A DNA stretch of 64,000 nucleotides from Notamacropus eugenii (taxonomy: Eukaryota > Chordata > Mammalia > Diprotodontia > Macropodidae): assembly GCF_028372415.1 (NCBI RefSeq), contig NC_092875.1, positions 49,786,771 through 49,850,770 of the forward strand, written 5' to 3'. Below, one piece after another: positions 18,546 to 28,694 of this stretch (position 1 is the first letter of the stretch; the number at the start of each line of letters is the position of its first letter). The notes beneath the pieces were generated by a model, which saw only the letters and a program-made list of their open reading frames with translations, was not told the origin of the DNA and did not search any database. The position numbers and the translations under genes were made by a program.

Positions 18546-18574
18546 TTCCTCTTTGATAGTTCTCTCAGGAGACA

Positions 18575-18715
18575 GACAGACTGAAAAAACAGACAGACAA
18601 ACAGAAATGGATGGACAGATGGAGAGGTGGATGGATGGATGGAGAGACAGACATGGACAGATGGACAGACAGATTGACAGATAGCAGGGACAGGCTGACG
18701 GATGGATGGAGATCC
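18575..18715 (+). repeat. (GACA/GGAT)n microsatellite
   Basis: Imperfect GACAGACAGA and GGATGGATGG units with ATGGACAG mixtures. The Met/Asp/Arg-rich frames across it are artefacts. Confidence 0.85.
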
Positions 18716-19384
18716 ACATGGGTCCACAGGAAATCAATAAACTACTGAAAAAGAATGTCCCTGCTCCCCTCCTTCTGCTTCCATTCCTTCTGTGGGCCTG
18801 TGTCACAAGGGTTTGGAGGGAAGGGGGCAGTCAACTTATCATTGCTGAGGGCGGGTGTTGCTAGCTCTTCTCCTCCTCTGGATGTAAACAGGTGCAGACC
18901 TTGAGGGCTGGGCTGGGCTGATTGACAGAATAAGGGGTAGGAGCTGTATCAAGTGCATGGGGAAAGGGGGAGGGGAGAAAGCAGAGACAGTTGGAATTTG
19001 GGCAACCCCATTCTTTTAAAACTCTTTGCTAGCAGACATAATCAGTTTAATGAGATTAGGAGAGGTTCAAAAGTCTGTCTTCAGCATTCTTGTTTCCATA
19101 GAAACAGGCAGGCTCAGGGCTTGGTGTTTGCCTGGGACAGACAGGAGGGTGCTTTCTTTACATTCTCAGGCTTGGTCCTGGAGTGGCTGGTGCCTATGGA
19201 GCCAGACCATGTGACCCTGACCCTGACCCCAGACTCCAGGGGAGCCTCCCCAGGAGGCTCTGGGCCTCCCCATCCTGGGTAGCTGCCATTCACTCAGCTC
19301 AGACTAAGCTCAACCCCCACTATTCAGTGTTAATGGAACTCATCCTGGGCCCCTGATCTACAGATAAGAAGGGGCCTTGGCAAG
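18716..19384. other. Unique sequence, no gene seen
   Basis: About 670 bp without recognised repeats. A 109-codon plus-strand frame (18953-19282) lacks any recognisable domain. A TGTAAACAGGTG motif lies at about 18883. Confidence 0.35.
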
Positions 19385-20395
19385 TGTATTTATTTAATAC
19401 AAGGCAATTAACTTTAGGATGGTTGGAAGGGTGGGCACTTAGCATTTTGATAACATGAGAAAAGGCTGGGAGTAGAAGGTGGTGTTTGGACCTGCATCTC
19501 TAAGGGAGAGAGGGATTCCATCAGTCAGGGAGGTATTCCAAGCATGGGAGACCACCAGAGTCAAGGCACACAGGTTGGATGGGAAAAGTCAAGGTGAGGG
19601 GAACAGAGAGAAAGGCCAGATTGACTGTATCCCAGAATGAGGGAGAGGGCGTAATGTCCAATATGGTTGGAAGTATAGGTTGCATCCAGGTTGGATAGGT
19701 CTTTAAAGGAAAACAGAGGATAATAGGGAGCCATTGGAGATGATTGAATAGGAGAGCAACATGGTCAGGTCTGTACTTAAAGAAAATCACTTTGGCAGAT
19801 GTTTGGAGAAAGGGTGGGAGAAAGAAGAGACTACAGGCAAGGAGACCAGCCTTGAGGCTCTTCTGGACAGATGTGATGAGGGATCTAAAGGAAGGAAGTG
19901 AGTGGCTGAGTGAGCAGGGGCAAGGGATAGGACATGAAAGACGCTGCGGAGGTGAAAACAGCCTTGTCCAGCAACTGAATATATGGGATAAAGGAGAGTG
20001 AGGAACAAAGACTAAGGTGGGGATTAGGAACCTAAGAGAGGAAGATGGTAAGATTCAATTTTTAAAAATCTCCACCCAGGAGATGTGATGTGGATAATGA
20101 TCCAACAAAGCAGATTGAGGAAATTTTACTGCAGGAAGTTCAGATAGGTTGGAGTCTCAGACAGGAGAGGGCATCCAGGAAGAAAGGATGGCCTAAAGCA
20201 TCAAAGGAAGGAGAGAGGTCAGAGAAGTATGTGGACTGAAAAAAGACTGTTGAGTTTGACAATTAAGAGGTCATGGGTAATTTTGGAGAGAGAAGTCTCA
20301 GGTGAGTGATGAGGTCAGAAGCCAGACTGAAGAGTTGAAAAGTGACTGAAGGAATTTAGACTGGAGACTGGTAGAAAGAGTCCAGTGAGGGAATC
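19385..20395 (-). mobile_element. L2, about 1 kb, ORF2 to 3' region
   Basis: Antisense markers in order: GGTATTCCAAGCATGGGAG, ATAGGGAGCCATTGGAGATG, TGGTCAGGTCTGTACTTAAA, GACGCTGCGGAGGTG. Then 20225-20300, whose reverse strand encodes the KVTNDLLIxK block upstream of the RT active site (compare 2095-2245). Many frame breaks. Confidence 0.8.
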
Positions 20396-20397
20396 AA

Positions 20398-20520
20398 GAA
20401 GCCAGAGTTCTCCTCTCTGCTCTGCTGGCAACTAGTCATGGGACTGCAGGCAACTTGGTTCTTTGTTCCCTTAGTTTACTTACTCAGCTGTAAAATTAGG
20501 AGGTTAAAAAAGAACATTGG
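20398..20520 (+). mobile_element. MIR
   Basis: AAGCCAGAGTTCTCCTCTCT, GCTGGCAACTAGTCATGGGA, TTACTCAGCTGTAAAATTAG. Confidence 0.65.
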
Positions 20521-20529
20521 ATTCGAAGC

Positions 20530-20745
20530 CAAAGTTGTCACTGAATCTTTTTTCAGTCACGTCTGACTCTTCATGATCTCATTTGGGGTTTTCTTGACAA
20601 AGATATTGGAGTGGTTTGCCATTTCCTCCTCCAGCTCATTTGACAGATGAAGAAACTGAGGCAAATAAAGTTAAGCGGCTTGTCCAAAGTCACACACCCA
20701 GGAAGTATGTAAGACCAGATTTGAACTGAGGGAACTTACATTCTA
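20530..20745 (-). mobile_element. tRNA-headed SINE, long form
   Basis: TTTTCAGTCACGTCTGACTC, ATTTGGGGTTTTCTTGAC, GGTTTGCCATTTCCTCCTCC, GATGAAGAAACTGAGGC, CCAGATTTGAACTGAGG. Head end diverged. Confidence 0.85.
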
Positions 20746-20749
20746 CCCA

Positions 20750-21455
20750 TTGATCTTTAGGGCTAAAAAGTGAACCAAGTGAGACAAAGACAAGGCTCTC
20801 AGGCCAGGGGGTTACCAGAAATTGTTCCTGGGATTGGGAAGAGTTCCTGAGGACACTTCAGTGGCAGAGAAGGCCTTCCTAGTGGTTGGTACCCAGGGCT
20901 GCAGTGGGGAGGCCCCAGGGGTCTCCTGCTCTGCCAAAGGAAGGCACAGTCATTCTCCTTGATCTGATCTTCTCGCCCTAAGCCTCTGAAAGCCATCTGT
21001 GGAGATTCATGAAGGCTGTTTTTGTTTTAAGTAAGCGACATCAGTGATCTGTGCTGAACAGATGGGCTGAAATGAAAAGGCTTATCAGGATTCAGGCAAA
21101 CAGCAACAGCACACCCAGCTTGGAGAACTCAGGTTGGGAAGAGGAGGCAGCCTCTCTCCCTGCAGCCCCTGTTCTCCCAGCTGTTCCTCTCCACGGCTGC
21201 CAAAATGGCCAGGGTGGTCATGATGCCCAGGCGCCAAGGCTCCTTTTCTGCTGGGAGGCAGCCTTCTGGAGAGAAGGGAATGTCTACGGCCTGCCCACCA
21301 CTTGTTCTCCTGCTACCTGCCAGCTCTCAATCCCTGCCACGCTGCCTGGGTGGTGAGCAGGATCCAGGGCTCTACTCTGGGCCTTCTCTGCCCTCTCTAT
21401 TCCTCTTCCCTCGAGGAGCTTGTTAAATGCCATGAGATTAAAAATCATCTCTGTG
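20750..21455. other. Unique sequence, no gene seen
   Basis: About 700 bp of GC-moderate DNA with no recognised repeat. Frames of 60-100 codons on both strands (20799-21472) carry no known domain and no consistent splice context. Confidence 0.35.
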
Positions 21456-21776
21456 CAGAGTGAGAGAGACACATACAGATGAAGAGAAAAAGGGAAAGAG
21501 AAAAGGAGGAGAGAGAGAGAGAAAGGGGAGAGAGACAGAGACAGAGAGAGAAGAGAAAGAGAAGAGGGAAAGAGACAGACAGAGAGAGAGGGAGGGAGGG
21601 AGGGAGGAAGGGAGGGAGAGAGAAGAGGGAGAGTGAGTGAGAGTGAGAGACAGAGAGAGACACAGAGAGAGAGAGGCAGGGGGGAGAGACAGGGAGAGAG
21701 AAGAGGGAGAGGGAGAGAGAAAGACAGACAGAGAGAGAGAAGAGGGAGGAGAGGGAAAAGAGGGAGAGAGAGAGAA
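21456..21776 (+). repeat. Polypurine (GA/GGGA)n tract
   Basis: About 320 bp almost purely G/A with scattered CAGA units. Long frames in it are artefacts. Confidence 0.9.
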
Positions 21777-21917
21777 TGTATTAAGTACCTCTCTGCTACG
21801 TATTTAGTCCTAACATCTTTTTCAACTCCCGAATCACCAATCCGTTAATGGAAATCTCTAATTAAGCATCCCATAGCCATCTCAAATTCCACATATCCAA
21901 AAGGGTGGGAAGAGAAT

Positions 21918-22240
21918 ACACATATATGTGTGTATACGTATATGTATACACACATACATATACACACACATATATACACACATGTTTATGTATATACACA
22001 TATATGTGTGTAGTACAGAGCACATACTTATTAGAACAGTATGATAATAACAGCTTAATAAGAATATATGCTCGTTGAGCTGGGGATTGATGTGGTCAGA
22101 ATATTGCTTCAGAATTATCAACTTCTAGGTAGTGTGTGTGTGTGTATATGTATATATCATATATGTTTATGCACACACATATATACTTATATATTTACAT
22201 GTATCTGTGTAGGTACATGTACACATATATGTACATATAG
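21918..22240. repeat. (CATATA/TGTATA)n microsatellites
   Basis: Two stretches, 21918-22016 and 22127-22240, of imperfect ACACATATATGTGTGTAT units, separated by 110 bp of unassigned DNA. Confidence 0.8.
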
Positions 22241-22312
22241 ATCCCAGTATGTACCAAGGCACTGTGCTGAGTGCTTTTTACAAACATCTCATTTGATCTT
22301 CACAACAACTCT
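22240..22312 (-). mobile_element. MIR-related fragment
   Basis: GGCACTGTGCTGAGTGCTTT, CATCTCATTTGATCTTCACA, ACAACTCTGCG: antisense 3' part of a CORE-SINE, cut by the SINE that follows. Confidence 0.65.
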
Positions 22313-22564
22313 GCGTTTGTTGTTCAGTCATTTTTAGTTGAGTCTGACTCTTTGTGACCCCCCTTGGGATTTTCTTGGCAAAGATACTGAAGTGGTTTGC
22401 CATTTCCTTCTCCAGATCTTTTTACAGATGAGGAAACTGAGGTGGACAGAGATTAAATGACTTGCCCAAGGTCACACACAACTAGAAAGTGCCTGCATCT
22501 GGATTTGAACTCAGATCTTCCTGATTCTAGGTGCAAGGCACTATCCACCACCACCTGCTGCCTC
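22313..22564 (-). mobile_element. tRNA-headed SINE, long form, full length
   Basis: TTTGTTGTTCAGTCATT tail, GACTCTTTGTGACCCC, GTTTGCCATTTCCTTCTCC, GACTTGCCCAAGGTCACAC, GATTTGAACTCAGATCTTCC, CACTATCCACCACCACC. Confidence 0.9.
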
Positions 22565-22599
22565 TAAACAGAACTCATTCTCTTTCCTTCCCCCTTCCC

Positions 22600-23668
22600 A
22601 AGCCCTCTCTTCTCCACTTTTCTATCATTCCCTACATCTTTCAGGTACTCAGATTCTTAATTATTCTCAGTTCTCTCTTCTCTCACAACTCTCACAACCA
22701 ACACCAAGAATTGTAGATTCCACTTCAATCTCTCTTGCCCTTGGCCTCTTCTCTAATTATGCAAAATTACCCTAGTTTAGATACGCATTTCCCATTGCCC
22801 GGACCATGGCAATAACCTCCTACTTGGGCTTCTCCCCCTGTCTCCCCCTCTTCAGTTCATCCTCCCCACAACTGTCAAATTCAAATTTCTAAAGCACAGT
22901 TCTAACCACATCACTCCCTAGCTCAATAAGCTCCTGTGGCTCCCTATTGATCCAGGGTAAAACACAAACTTCTCTGACTTTTCGAAGCTCTTTACAATCT
23001 GGTTCCAGATCAGTTGCTCATCAGCCCCTATTCTGTACTCCAATGTCCAGACAAGACACTTGTTACTCTGTGCATGTGACTTTTCATGCCCTTGTCCTGA
23101 CTATACTCCATACATGAAATGCAGTCCCCTCTTCTCTAGCTTCCTTAAGGTCTCAGTCCTTCTTGAGACAAGCTCTGATTCCCTAAGTTGCTCGTATCAC
23201 TCTCCCCAATACTTTATAATTTTTTTTTTTAAAAAGTAGGTTTTATTGATATCTTTTGATTTTACATCATCTCTTCCTCCCAGAAAATTCTCTCTCTTTT
23301 TGAGGAATCAAGGTTAAGTGACTTGCCCAGGGTCACACAGCTAGTGTCTGAGGCTGAATCTGAACTCAGGTCCTCACTTCAGGACTGGTGCTCTATCCAC
23401 TGTGCTAACTAGCTGCCCCGAATATACTTTCTATTCATTCCAGGAGCTCTCTCTCTCTTATCTCCATCTCTGGCTTCCCTGGCTTCCTCCATGTCTCAGT
23501 AAGGTCCCACCTGCTTCAAGAAATCTTCCCAGTTCACCATAATCTGTTGTTTGTACGTAGTTGCTTACTGTCTTCTCCACTAGTCTGTGAGCTCCCTGAG
23601 GGCAGTGTTCCCCAGTGCTTAGCACAGTGACTGGCACATAGTAGGTACTTAATAAATTGACTATTTTG
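22600..23668 (+). mobile_element. L2, 3' kilobase, split by a SINE
   Basis: ORF2 end and 3' UTR: AAAGCACAGTTCTAACCACA, TCCTGTGGCTCCCTATTGAT, TTTACAATCTGGTTCCAG, then after the SINE TTTGTACGTAGTTGCTTACT, GTCTGTGAGCTCCCTGAGGG, TGGCACATAGTAGGTACTTA. Non-coding now. Confidence 0.85.
23225..23420 (-). mobile_element. tRNA-headed short SINE with extra 3' segment
   Basis: GTTAAGTGACTTGCCCAGGG, GTCACACAGCTAGTGTCTGA, CACTGTGCTAACTAGCTGCC. Between the T-run and the SINE lies TAGGTTTTATTGATATC..CATCTCTTCC, not part of the usual short form. Inserted in the L2. Confidence 0.75.
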
Positions 23669-23707
23669 CATTTACTTCTCTATGTACATGGTTTCCCCCT
23701 TCCCCAA

Positions 23708-23915
23708 AAGACTAGAAGACCTGAGTACAAATCCAGCCTCAGGCACTTAACTAGCTGTGTAACCTGGATAAGTCATTTCACCTCTGTTTGCCTCAGTTTC
23801 CTCATCTGTAAAATGAAGATAATAGAAGCACCTACCTCCCAGGGTTATTGTGAGGATCAAATGAGATAGTTATTGTAAAGTGCCTGGTGCACAGTAAGAG
23901 CTATATATCATTGTT
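23708..23915 (+). mobile_element. MIR/THER-type CORE-SINE with marsupial tail
   Basis: ACTAGAAGACCTGAGTACAA, TAACTAGCTGTGTAACCTGG, TTCCTCATCTGTAAAATGAA, CCTACCTCCCAGGGTTATTG, AAGAGCTATATATCATTG. Confidence 0.85.
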
Positions 23916-24144
23916 AACGACAACTCACTCGCAGCTTGTGACAGATTTTGTTGAAAGCCCTGCTGAAATCTAAGTATGCTCTGTCTCCAGCTTTTCCCTA
24001 TTTGGCCTAGCAAGACCTTGGAGAGGATATTTTCCATCCCTGATGAGTGATGATGGTGATGATATTTCCAGGGAATGTTTCCTTTTTGCCTAGCACGATG
24101 CCTAACACAAAAGAAGCATTTGGTAAATATGCTTGCTAAATTAG
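23916..24144. other. Unassigned sequence
   Basis: Includes an L2-like trace at 24080-24125 (TTTGCCTAGCACGATGCC, CATTTGGTAAATATGC). Otherwise unrecognised. Confidence 0.3.
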
Positions 24145-24590
24145 TGATGAAGGAAGGCTAGAGTTCAAATCCCACCTCAAATACTCACTTACTGTGTGAC
24201 CTTAAAAGTCACTTAGCAACTTTGGGTCTTTTCCCTCATCCATAAGATGGAGAATATTAGTAACTGTTCAGTTACTTTTCTTCATGTCCAATTCTTCATG
24301 ACTCCATTTGGGGTTTTCTTGGCAGAGATCCTGGAGTGGTTTGCCATTTCCTTCTCCAGCTCATATTACAGATGAGGAAACTGAGGTAAATAGGGTTAAG
24401 TGATTTGTTCAGCGTCACACAGCTAAGCAGTGTCTGAGGTCAGATTTGAACTCAATGGGCAGCTAGGTGACACAGTGGATAGAGTCCTAGACCGGGAATC
24501 AGGTAGAATATTAGTAACAGCGCCTCTCAGTTGTGAGAATCAAGTGGAATTAAGGCTTCAAACCTTAAAGTGCCATATAGCTGTAAGTGA
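24145..24590 (+). mobile_element. MIR/THER-type CORE-SINE split by an inverted-head SINE
   Basis: Left 24145-24264 (GAGTTCAAATCCCACCTCAA, TTACTGTGTGACCTTAAAAG). Right 24505-24590 (GTGAGAATCAAGTGGAATTA, ACCTTAAAGTGCCATATAGC). The host sequence AGAATATTAGTAAC is present on both sides of the insert. Confidence 0.8.
24265..24504 (-). mobile_element. tRNA-headed SINE with inverted 5' head
   Basis: 24265-24455 is a long-form SINE read on the minus strand down to GAGTTCAAATC. From 24457 the head (GGGCAGCTAGGTGACACAGT, GGATAGAGTCCTAGACC) is on the plus strand. The composite is bounded by perfect AGAATATTAGTAAC copies (24251-24264 and 24505-24518), so body and inverted head entered together. About 8 bases between head and body are missing. 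Confidence 0.85.
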
Positions 24591-24597
24591 CCATTGT

Positions 24598-24872
24598 AAG
24601 ATCATCAGTTTAGAACTGGAAGCTGGGGACAGATGAGGAAACTGAAGCCAATGGACAACTACATATTCTGTTCCCCCTTTAGAATATAAGCTTCCCGAAG
24701 GGCTATTTTTACATTTCTTGCTATCCCCAGTTTTTAACATAGTTCCTGGATTAATCAAAGCGACCCTCTGAAGCTCCCATAGGTAGCATGTGTCAGAACC
24801 TAGATTAGAAACCAGATTACCCTCTCCCATCCCCCACTCCAAATCCAGTAGTCTTTGCCTTATACCACCCTG
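24598..24872 (-). mobile_element. MIR interrupted by an L2 tip
   Basis: Left 24598-24660 (AGTTTAGAACTGGAAGCTGG, ATGAGGAAACTGAAGCC). Right 24758-24872 (GGTAGCATGTGTCAGAACC, AAATCCAGTAGTCTTTGCC). The 95 bp between are sense L2 (AGAATATAAGCTTCCCG, TATCCCCAGTTTTTAAC). Confidence 0.6.
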
Positions 24873-24875
24873 CAT

Positions 24876-25035
24876 ATCATCCTAATTGAACTTTTCTCAA
24901 TCTCTCCCCTGCTTTAATCTATTCTCCATGTGGCTGCCAAATCGATATTTTTAAAGCTCAGTTCTGACAACATCACTCCCCAGCTCAATAAATTCCAATG
25001 GCTCCCTATTACCTTTTCAGTAAAATACAATATAA
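24876..25035 (+). mobile_element. L2 ORF2-end fragment
   Basis: CTGCCAAATCGATATTTTTA, AAGCTCAGTTCTGACAACAT, CACTCCCCAGCTCAATAAAT, CCAATGGCTCCCTATTACC. Followed by a short ATC run (25053-25068). Confidence 0.8.
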
Positions 25036-25069
25036 CACCACCATTACCATCATCATCATCATCATCTAT

Positions 25070-25560
25070 CACCAGGGACAGAAAATATTACCTCCAAGTC
25101 CTTGCTAAATCAGGGAATGTTGGAGATGGAATATACTTAGATTTTAGCACAACATTCAACAAAAATCTGTCACACTATTCTTACAGAAAAAGTGAAGAGC
25201 TGTCTGTGAGTTAGGTGAAAGTATAGTTAGGAGAACTGGGAACTAGTTGAATGACTAGACCCAAAGAACAGTCATTAATTCCTCAGTGTCAGCTCTAGCA
25301 GAATGCTCTGGGACGATGTCCTTGTCCTTGCCTTGCTCAACACCTTTGATCGATGATTTGGATGAAGGCGTAGATGGTAGCCCTCTCAGATTCTCAATAG
25401 ATTCCAAACAGAGCAGGACTGTCAATGCCCTGGAGGACAGAATGGAGATTTTTTTAAAGCTCTCAGGAAGCTACAATGATATGTCAACTCTAAGAAGACA
25501 AAAACATAGTAAAAGTTCTCCACCAAACCTCTGCTTCTCCTTGATCCTGGGCTCTTGAAA
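25070..25560 (+). mobile_element. L3/CR1 reverse-transcriptase fossil
   Basis: Frames read GNVGDGIYLDFSTTFNK and, downstream, LIDDLDEGVDG and NALEDRMEI, matching the CR1/L3 RT order (YLDFSKAFD, then NDLDEGI, then LDDRI). The YADD-type catalytic motif is not recognisable. Several frame breaks. Confidence 0.75.
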
Positions 25561-25924
25561 ATTATTCCAATGGAGCATAAGGTCTGGCAGGTTCTTCTGA
25601 GCTGGAAAGGCTGTTCAGACCTTATCCCTGGGGATGATGGGCTGGATGTCAGCTGCCTGAAGTCCAGCTTGGCTAAGTTTGGAAAGGCTCAGCCCCAGGC
25701 TGACTGCAGAGCAAAGGAATTTTCAGCCACAGTAATCTTGGCTCCCACACCACCTGCTAAGTTGGAGAGAGTTTATGATCTACACTGCTGTCTGGAGGAC
25801 CCACATCCACCAGATCACAGATCCCTGAAATCAACTTAAGTAGATGCAATGTAAAACTTTACACTAATTTTTCTTTTCAGAAAATTTAGCTTTTCACGTG
25901 CAGAATTTGAAAAGACATGGCTTG
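25561..25924. other. Unassigned sequence, probably repeat-derived
   Basis: A 94-codon plus frame (25555-25839) has no recognised domain. It sits between an L3 and an L1 piece, and I suspect but cannot show that it belongs to a repeat. Confidence 0.3.
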
Positions 25925-26292
25925 ATAGGAGAGATCATTGTACACAGTTAATAGCAATCTTGTAAAGACGATTGGCTATGAAAGACTTAGCTACTCTGAT
26001 CAATTCAATGATCCAAGACAATTCCAAAGGACCTATGATGAAAAATGCTGTCTACTTCCAGAGACACAACTGATGAACTCTGAATGCAAATTGAAGTATT
26101 TTTTCATTATCTTTGTCTGCTTTTTTTTGAAATATGGCTAATGTGGAAATATGTTTTGCATGATTTCACATATTTAATTGATATCAAATTGCTTGCCTTC
26201 TCAATGGGCAGGGGAGGGGCTGGAGAGGAGAGAATTTGAACCTCAAAAAAATTTTAAAGAATGCCAAAAATAAATAATTTTATTTTGAAAAT
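25925..26292 (+). mobile_element. L1 3' UTR
   Basis: AAAGACTTAGCTACTCTGAT, CAATGATCCAAGACAATTCC, GACCTATGATGAAAAATGC, GGCTAATGTGGAAATATG, then AATGGGCAGGGGAGGGG and an A-rich tail. Confidence 0.8.
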
Positions 26293-26589
26293 CATTTTGG
26301 TCTAATAGAACTCCTACAATTATCATAGATCACATGAGAGTGTTTATGTAGATCTGAGGGGCCAGAGGACTCCAAGAGTTGGGTCCCCCAATGCCCCAGC
26401 ACAGCCAAAAAACCTGCTAGACAACACTTAACAGGAAGTAGATGTGAGAGGTTAGGTTAAGTGACCACAGGTTCAATGTGAGTCATAAGTGTGACATGGA
26501 AGCCAAAAAGACTTATTAAAGTTTGCATTAAGAGAGACGTATCAATCAACCATTACTTACTAACACCTAGAACATGGAAAGGAACTGTG
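26293..26589. other. Unassigned sequence
   Basis: About 300 bp with no recognised feature. Confidence 0.35.
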
Positions 26590-26680
26590 GCATCATGAAT
26601 ATTGAGCCAGAATCAGCCTCAGGAGAATCTAGGTCAAGTCCTGTCTTTGACGCATCCTGACAAATCACAGACCTTCTCTT
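26590..26680 (+). mobile_element. Decayed SINE fragment
   Basis: ATTGAGCCAGAATCAGCC, AGGTCAAGTCCTGTCTTTGA, CATCCTGACAAATCAC resembles the middle of the variant SINE at 18392. Confidence 0.4.
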
Positions 26681-26789
26681 GCCTGTAGGCAGATCACAAA
26701 GGACTGATGCTCAGTCGTGAAGAAAGTTCCCACTTGAAATTGGTAAAGGGAATTCTTCCCTGGGGGGTCCCACCAGGAACAAAATCCGC

Positions 26790-26945
26790 CTCTTACAACA
26801 TGCCAAGTACCTGTGATGTGTCCTAGGAACACAGGCAAAGGCTGCAAAGAATGCAATCATTCCAACTCTCAAGGACCTTCCAAGGAGACAAGGTGCCCAA
26901 ACATAAATCCATACAGAATAAACAGACCCTATCCTAGGTTTGTTC
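26790..26945 (-). mobile_element. L2 3' end
   Basis: ACAACATGCCAAGTACCTGT, ATGTGTCCTAGGAACACAGG, AACTCTCAAGGACCTTCCAA. Confidence 0.65.
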
Positions 26946-27144
26946 TCTTCTGGACATACTGTATATGCCATAGGAGAATCAACTGAAATTACTGGAAAGT
27001 TTAGCCTAGGCTGGAGAAAAAAATAGGGGTTCTTTAAGCATTAAATGGTTTTCATGTGGAAGAGGGAGAAGCAGGGGTGGAAGTCAGAGAGAGACAGGAA
27101 AAAATGCAGAGCCAAGGAGCTGTCCCAAAGTGAAATCTAGCTGT

Positions 27145-27515
27145 CTCTTCCCTCTCCATAAGACACTCCCTCCCCTTGAGCTCAGGGACTGTGTTTTCAC
27201 TTGTTAGTGGATTTTCAGTGCCTCCCACAGTGCCTGCCATATTGTTGTTGTTCAGTCTTATCAGTTGTGTCTCACTCTTTGTGACCCCATTTGGGGTTTT
27301 CTTGGCAGAGATAACAGAGTGGTTTGCCATTTCCTTCTCCAGCTCATTTTACAGAGGAGGAAACGGAGGCAAATAGGGTTTTTAGTGACTTGCTCAGGAT
27401 CACATAGCTAGTAAATGTCTGAGGCCAGATTTAAACTCAGGAAGATGTCTTCCTAATTCTGAACCCAGTGGCATATGGTAATCATTTAATAAATGCTAAT
27501 GGACTGACTGTCTTC
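27145..27515 (+). mobile_element. L2 3' end split by a SINE
   Basis: Left 27145-27240 (CCTTGAGCTCAGGGACTGTG, GTGCCTCCCACAGTGCCTG). Right 27470-27515 (GGCATATGGTAATCATTTAA, TAAATGCTAATGGACTG). Short related flanks CCATAT/GCATAT. Confidence 0.8.
27242..27469 (-). mobile_element. tRNA-headed SINE, long form
   Basis: TTGTTGTTGTTCAGTC tail, CTTTGTGACCCCATTTGGGG, GTTTGCCATTTCCTTCTCC, GATCACATAGCTAGTAAATG, TTAAACTCAGGAAG. Head truncated. Inserted in the L2. Confidence 0.9.
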
Positions 27516-27597
27516 AGAGGCAATGGGTCCACCCTCCTTGGGGGTTCTTAAGAAACCAGAAAATCGCTTCTTGGGGGTGGGGTGCCCCATTTGGACT

Positions 27598-27785
27598 AGA
27601 TATCCTCAGAAGTACCTGGATTTGGACTCATGTCCTAGGTTCAACTCTTGCCTCTATACTGTAGTAACAGAAGACAAAACAAGTTATTTCCTTTCTCTGT
27701 GCCTCAGTTTCCCCAGGTGTAAGTAGAGGGAGATGGATCAGATGATCTCTAAAGTCCCATTTAACTCTAAATTCTGTGGTCCAAG
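27598..27785 (+). mobile_element. MIR
   Basis: GGATTTGGACTCATGTCC, CTGTGCCTCAGTTTCCCCAG, GGATCAGATGATCTCTAAAG, TAACTCTAAATTCTGTGG. Confidence 0.8.
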
Positions 27786-28196
27786 ATTCAGATAGATCCA
27801 GTAATGGGCCACACTATCATTGTCTTTTTCCAGTAATAACCTGCTTCATGGTCATGACTACCTAGAAATTTGCTGGTAAATGTTTAACAACTGGCTCTCC
27901 AAGAGGAAAAGAGAAAGCACAGTACATATTGAAGTTTAATTTGCATTATTAACATTTTTCATCTTATTCTTAAGTCTAAACAATCAATCAAACAATAAAT
28001 CAAGCACAAATTTATTTCATTTACAGATTTTCAGGATGTAAATGGTCACACTGAAAATTTACAGGGAAGTACTGGTTCCAGCACACTCCTGTAACTACAG
28101 GATTTCCACATTATAAAGTAATGCATTTTGGTGCAGAAACAGACTAGATAACTTCTGAGATCCCCTTGTCACTTAATGGACTAGACTCACATTCAC
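27786..28196. other. Unassigned sequence
   Basis: A-T-rich, about 410 bp, no recognised repeat or gene. Confidence 0.35.
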
Positions 28197-28435
28197 TTAG
28201 AGCTGGGTTCAGATACTCCTGGTAAGATGTACTATGTTGTGTGCATGTGGACAAGGCACTGAATCATTCTGTGCCTCAGTTTCCTGTAAAATTGGGATAA
28301 CCACCTCTGTCACCCCTCTATCACAGGGTTCTTGTGAGGCTCCAATAAGATAATGTACATAATTTGTACAAAGTGTACATAATTTGCTTTGCAAAATTTG
28401 AAATACAGTATAACCATCAGTTATTATATCCTTTA
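28197..28435 (+). mobile_element. MIR/THER-type CORE-SINE with marsupial tail
   Basis: TTAGAGCTGGGTTCAGATAC, TGTGCCTCAGTTTCCTGTAA, TCACAGGGTTCTTGTGAGGC, CCAATAAGATAATGTACATA. A 10-15 bp internal repeat of ACATAATTTG sits in the tail. Confidence 0.75.
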
Positions 28436-28694
28436 AGTTCCTTGACAGCAGGAAGAGGTTCCTCTGGAATCTAGGGCAGAACTATCTCTCCAGAGAGAGA
28501 AGCCAGTAAGCACTTGTCCTTCCACCCCCAGTTCTAGTTGGAAATGGATGCGAGTTCAGCAAACCCAAATTGGCCCCTCTGAGAATTCCATTTGGGAGAA
28601 TGGAGGAGCTGTGGTCTGGATCCATGACAGGAATGGGGAAAGATCTTAGAATTAGGATCATGGACTTGGAACTGGAAGAGACCTTAGAGGTTTT
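28436..28694. other. Unassigned sequence ending in a MIR 5' stub
   Basis: About 200 bp unassigned, then 28640-28692 is the start of an antisense MIR (GACTTGGAACTGGAAGAGAC, CTTAGAGGTTTTT) cut by the L1. Confidence 0.5.

Noticed and set aside
18346-18715. 112-codon Met/Asp/Arg-rich frame
   Set aside because: It runs from a SINE into the GACA/GGAT microsatellite.
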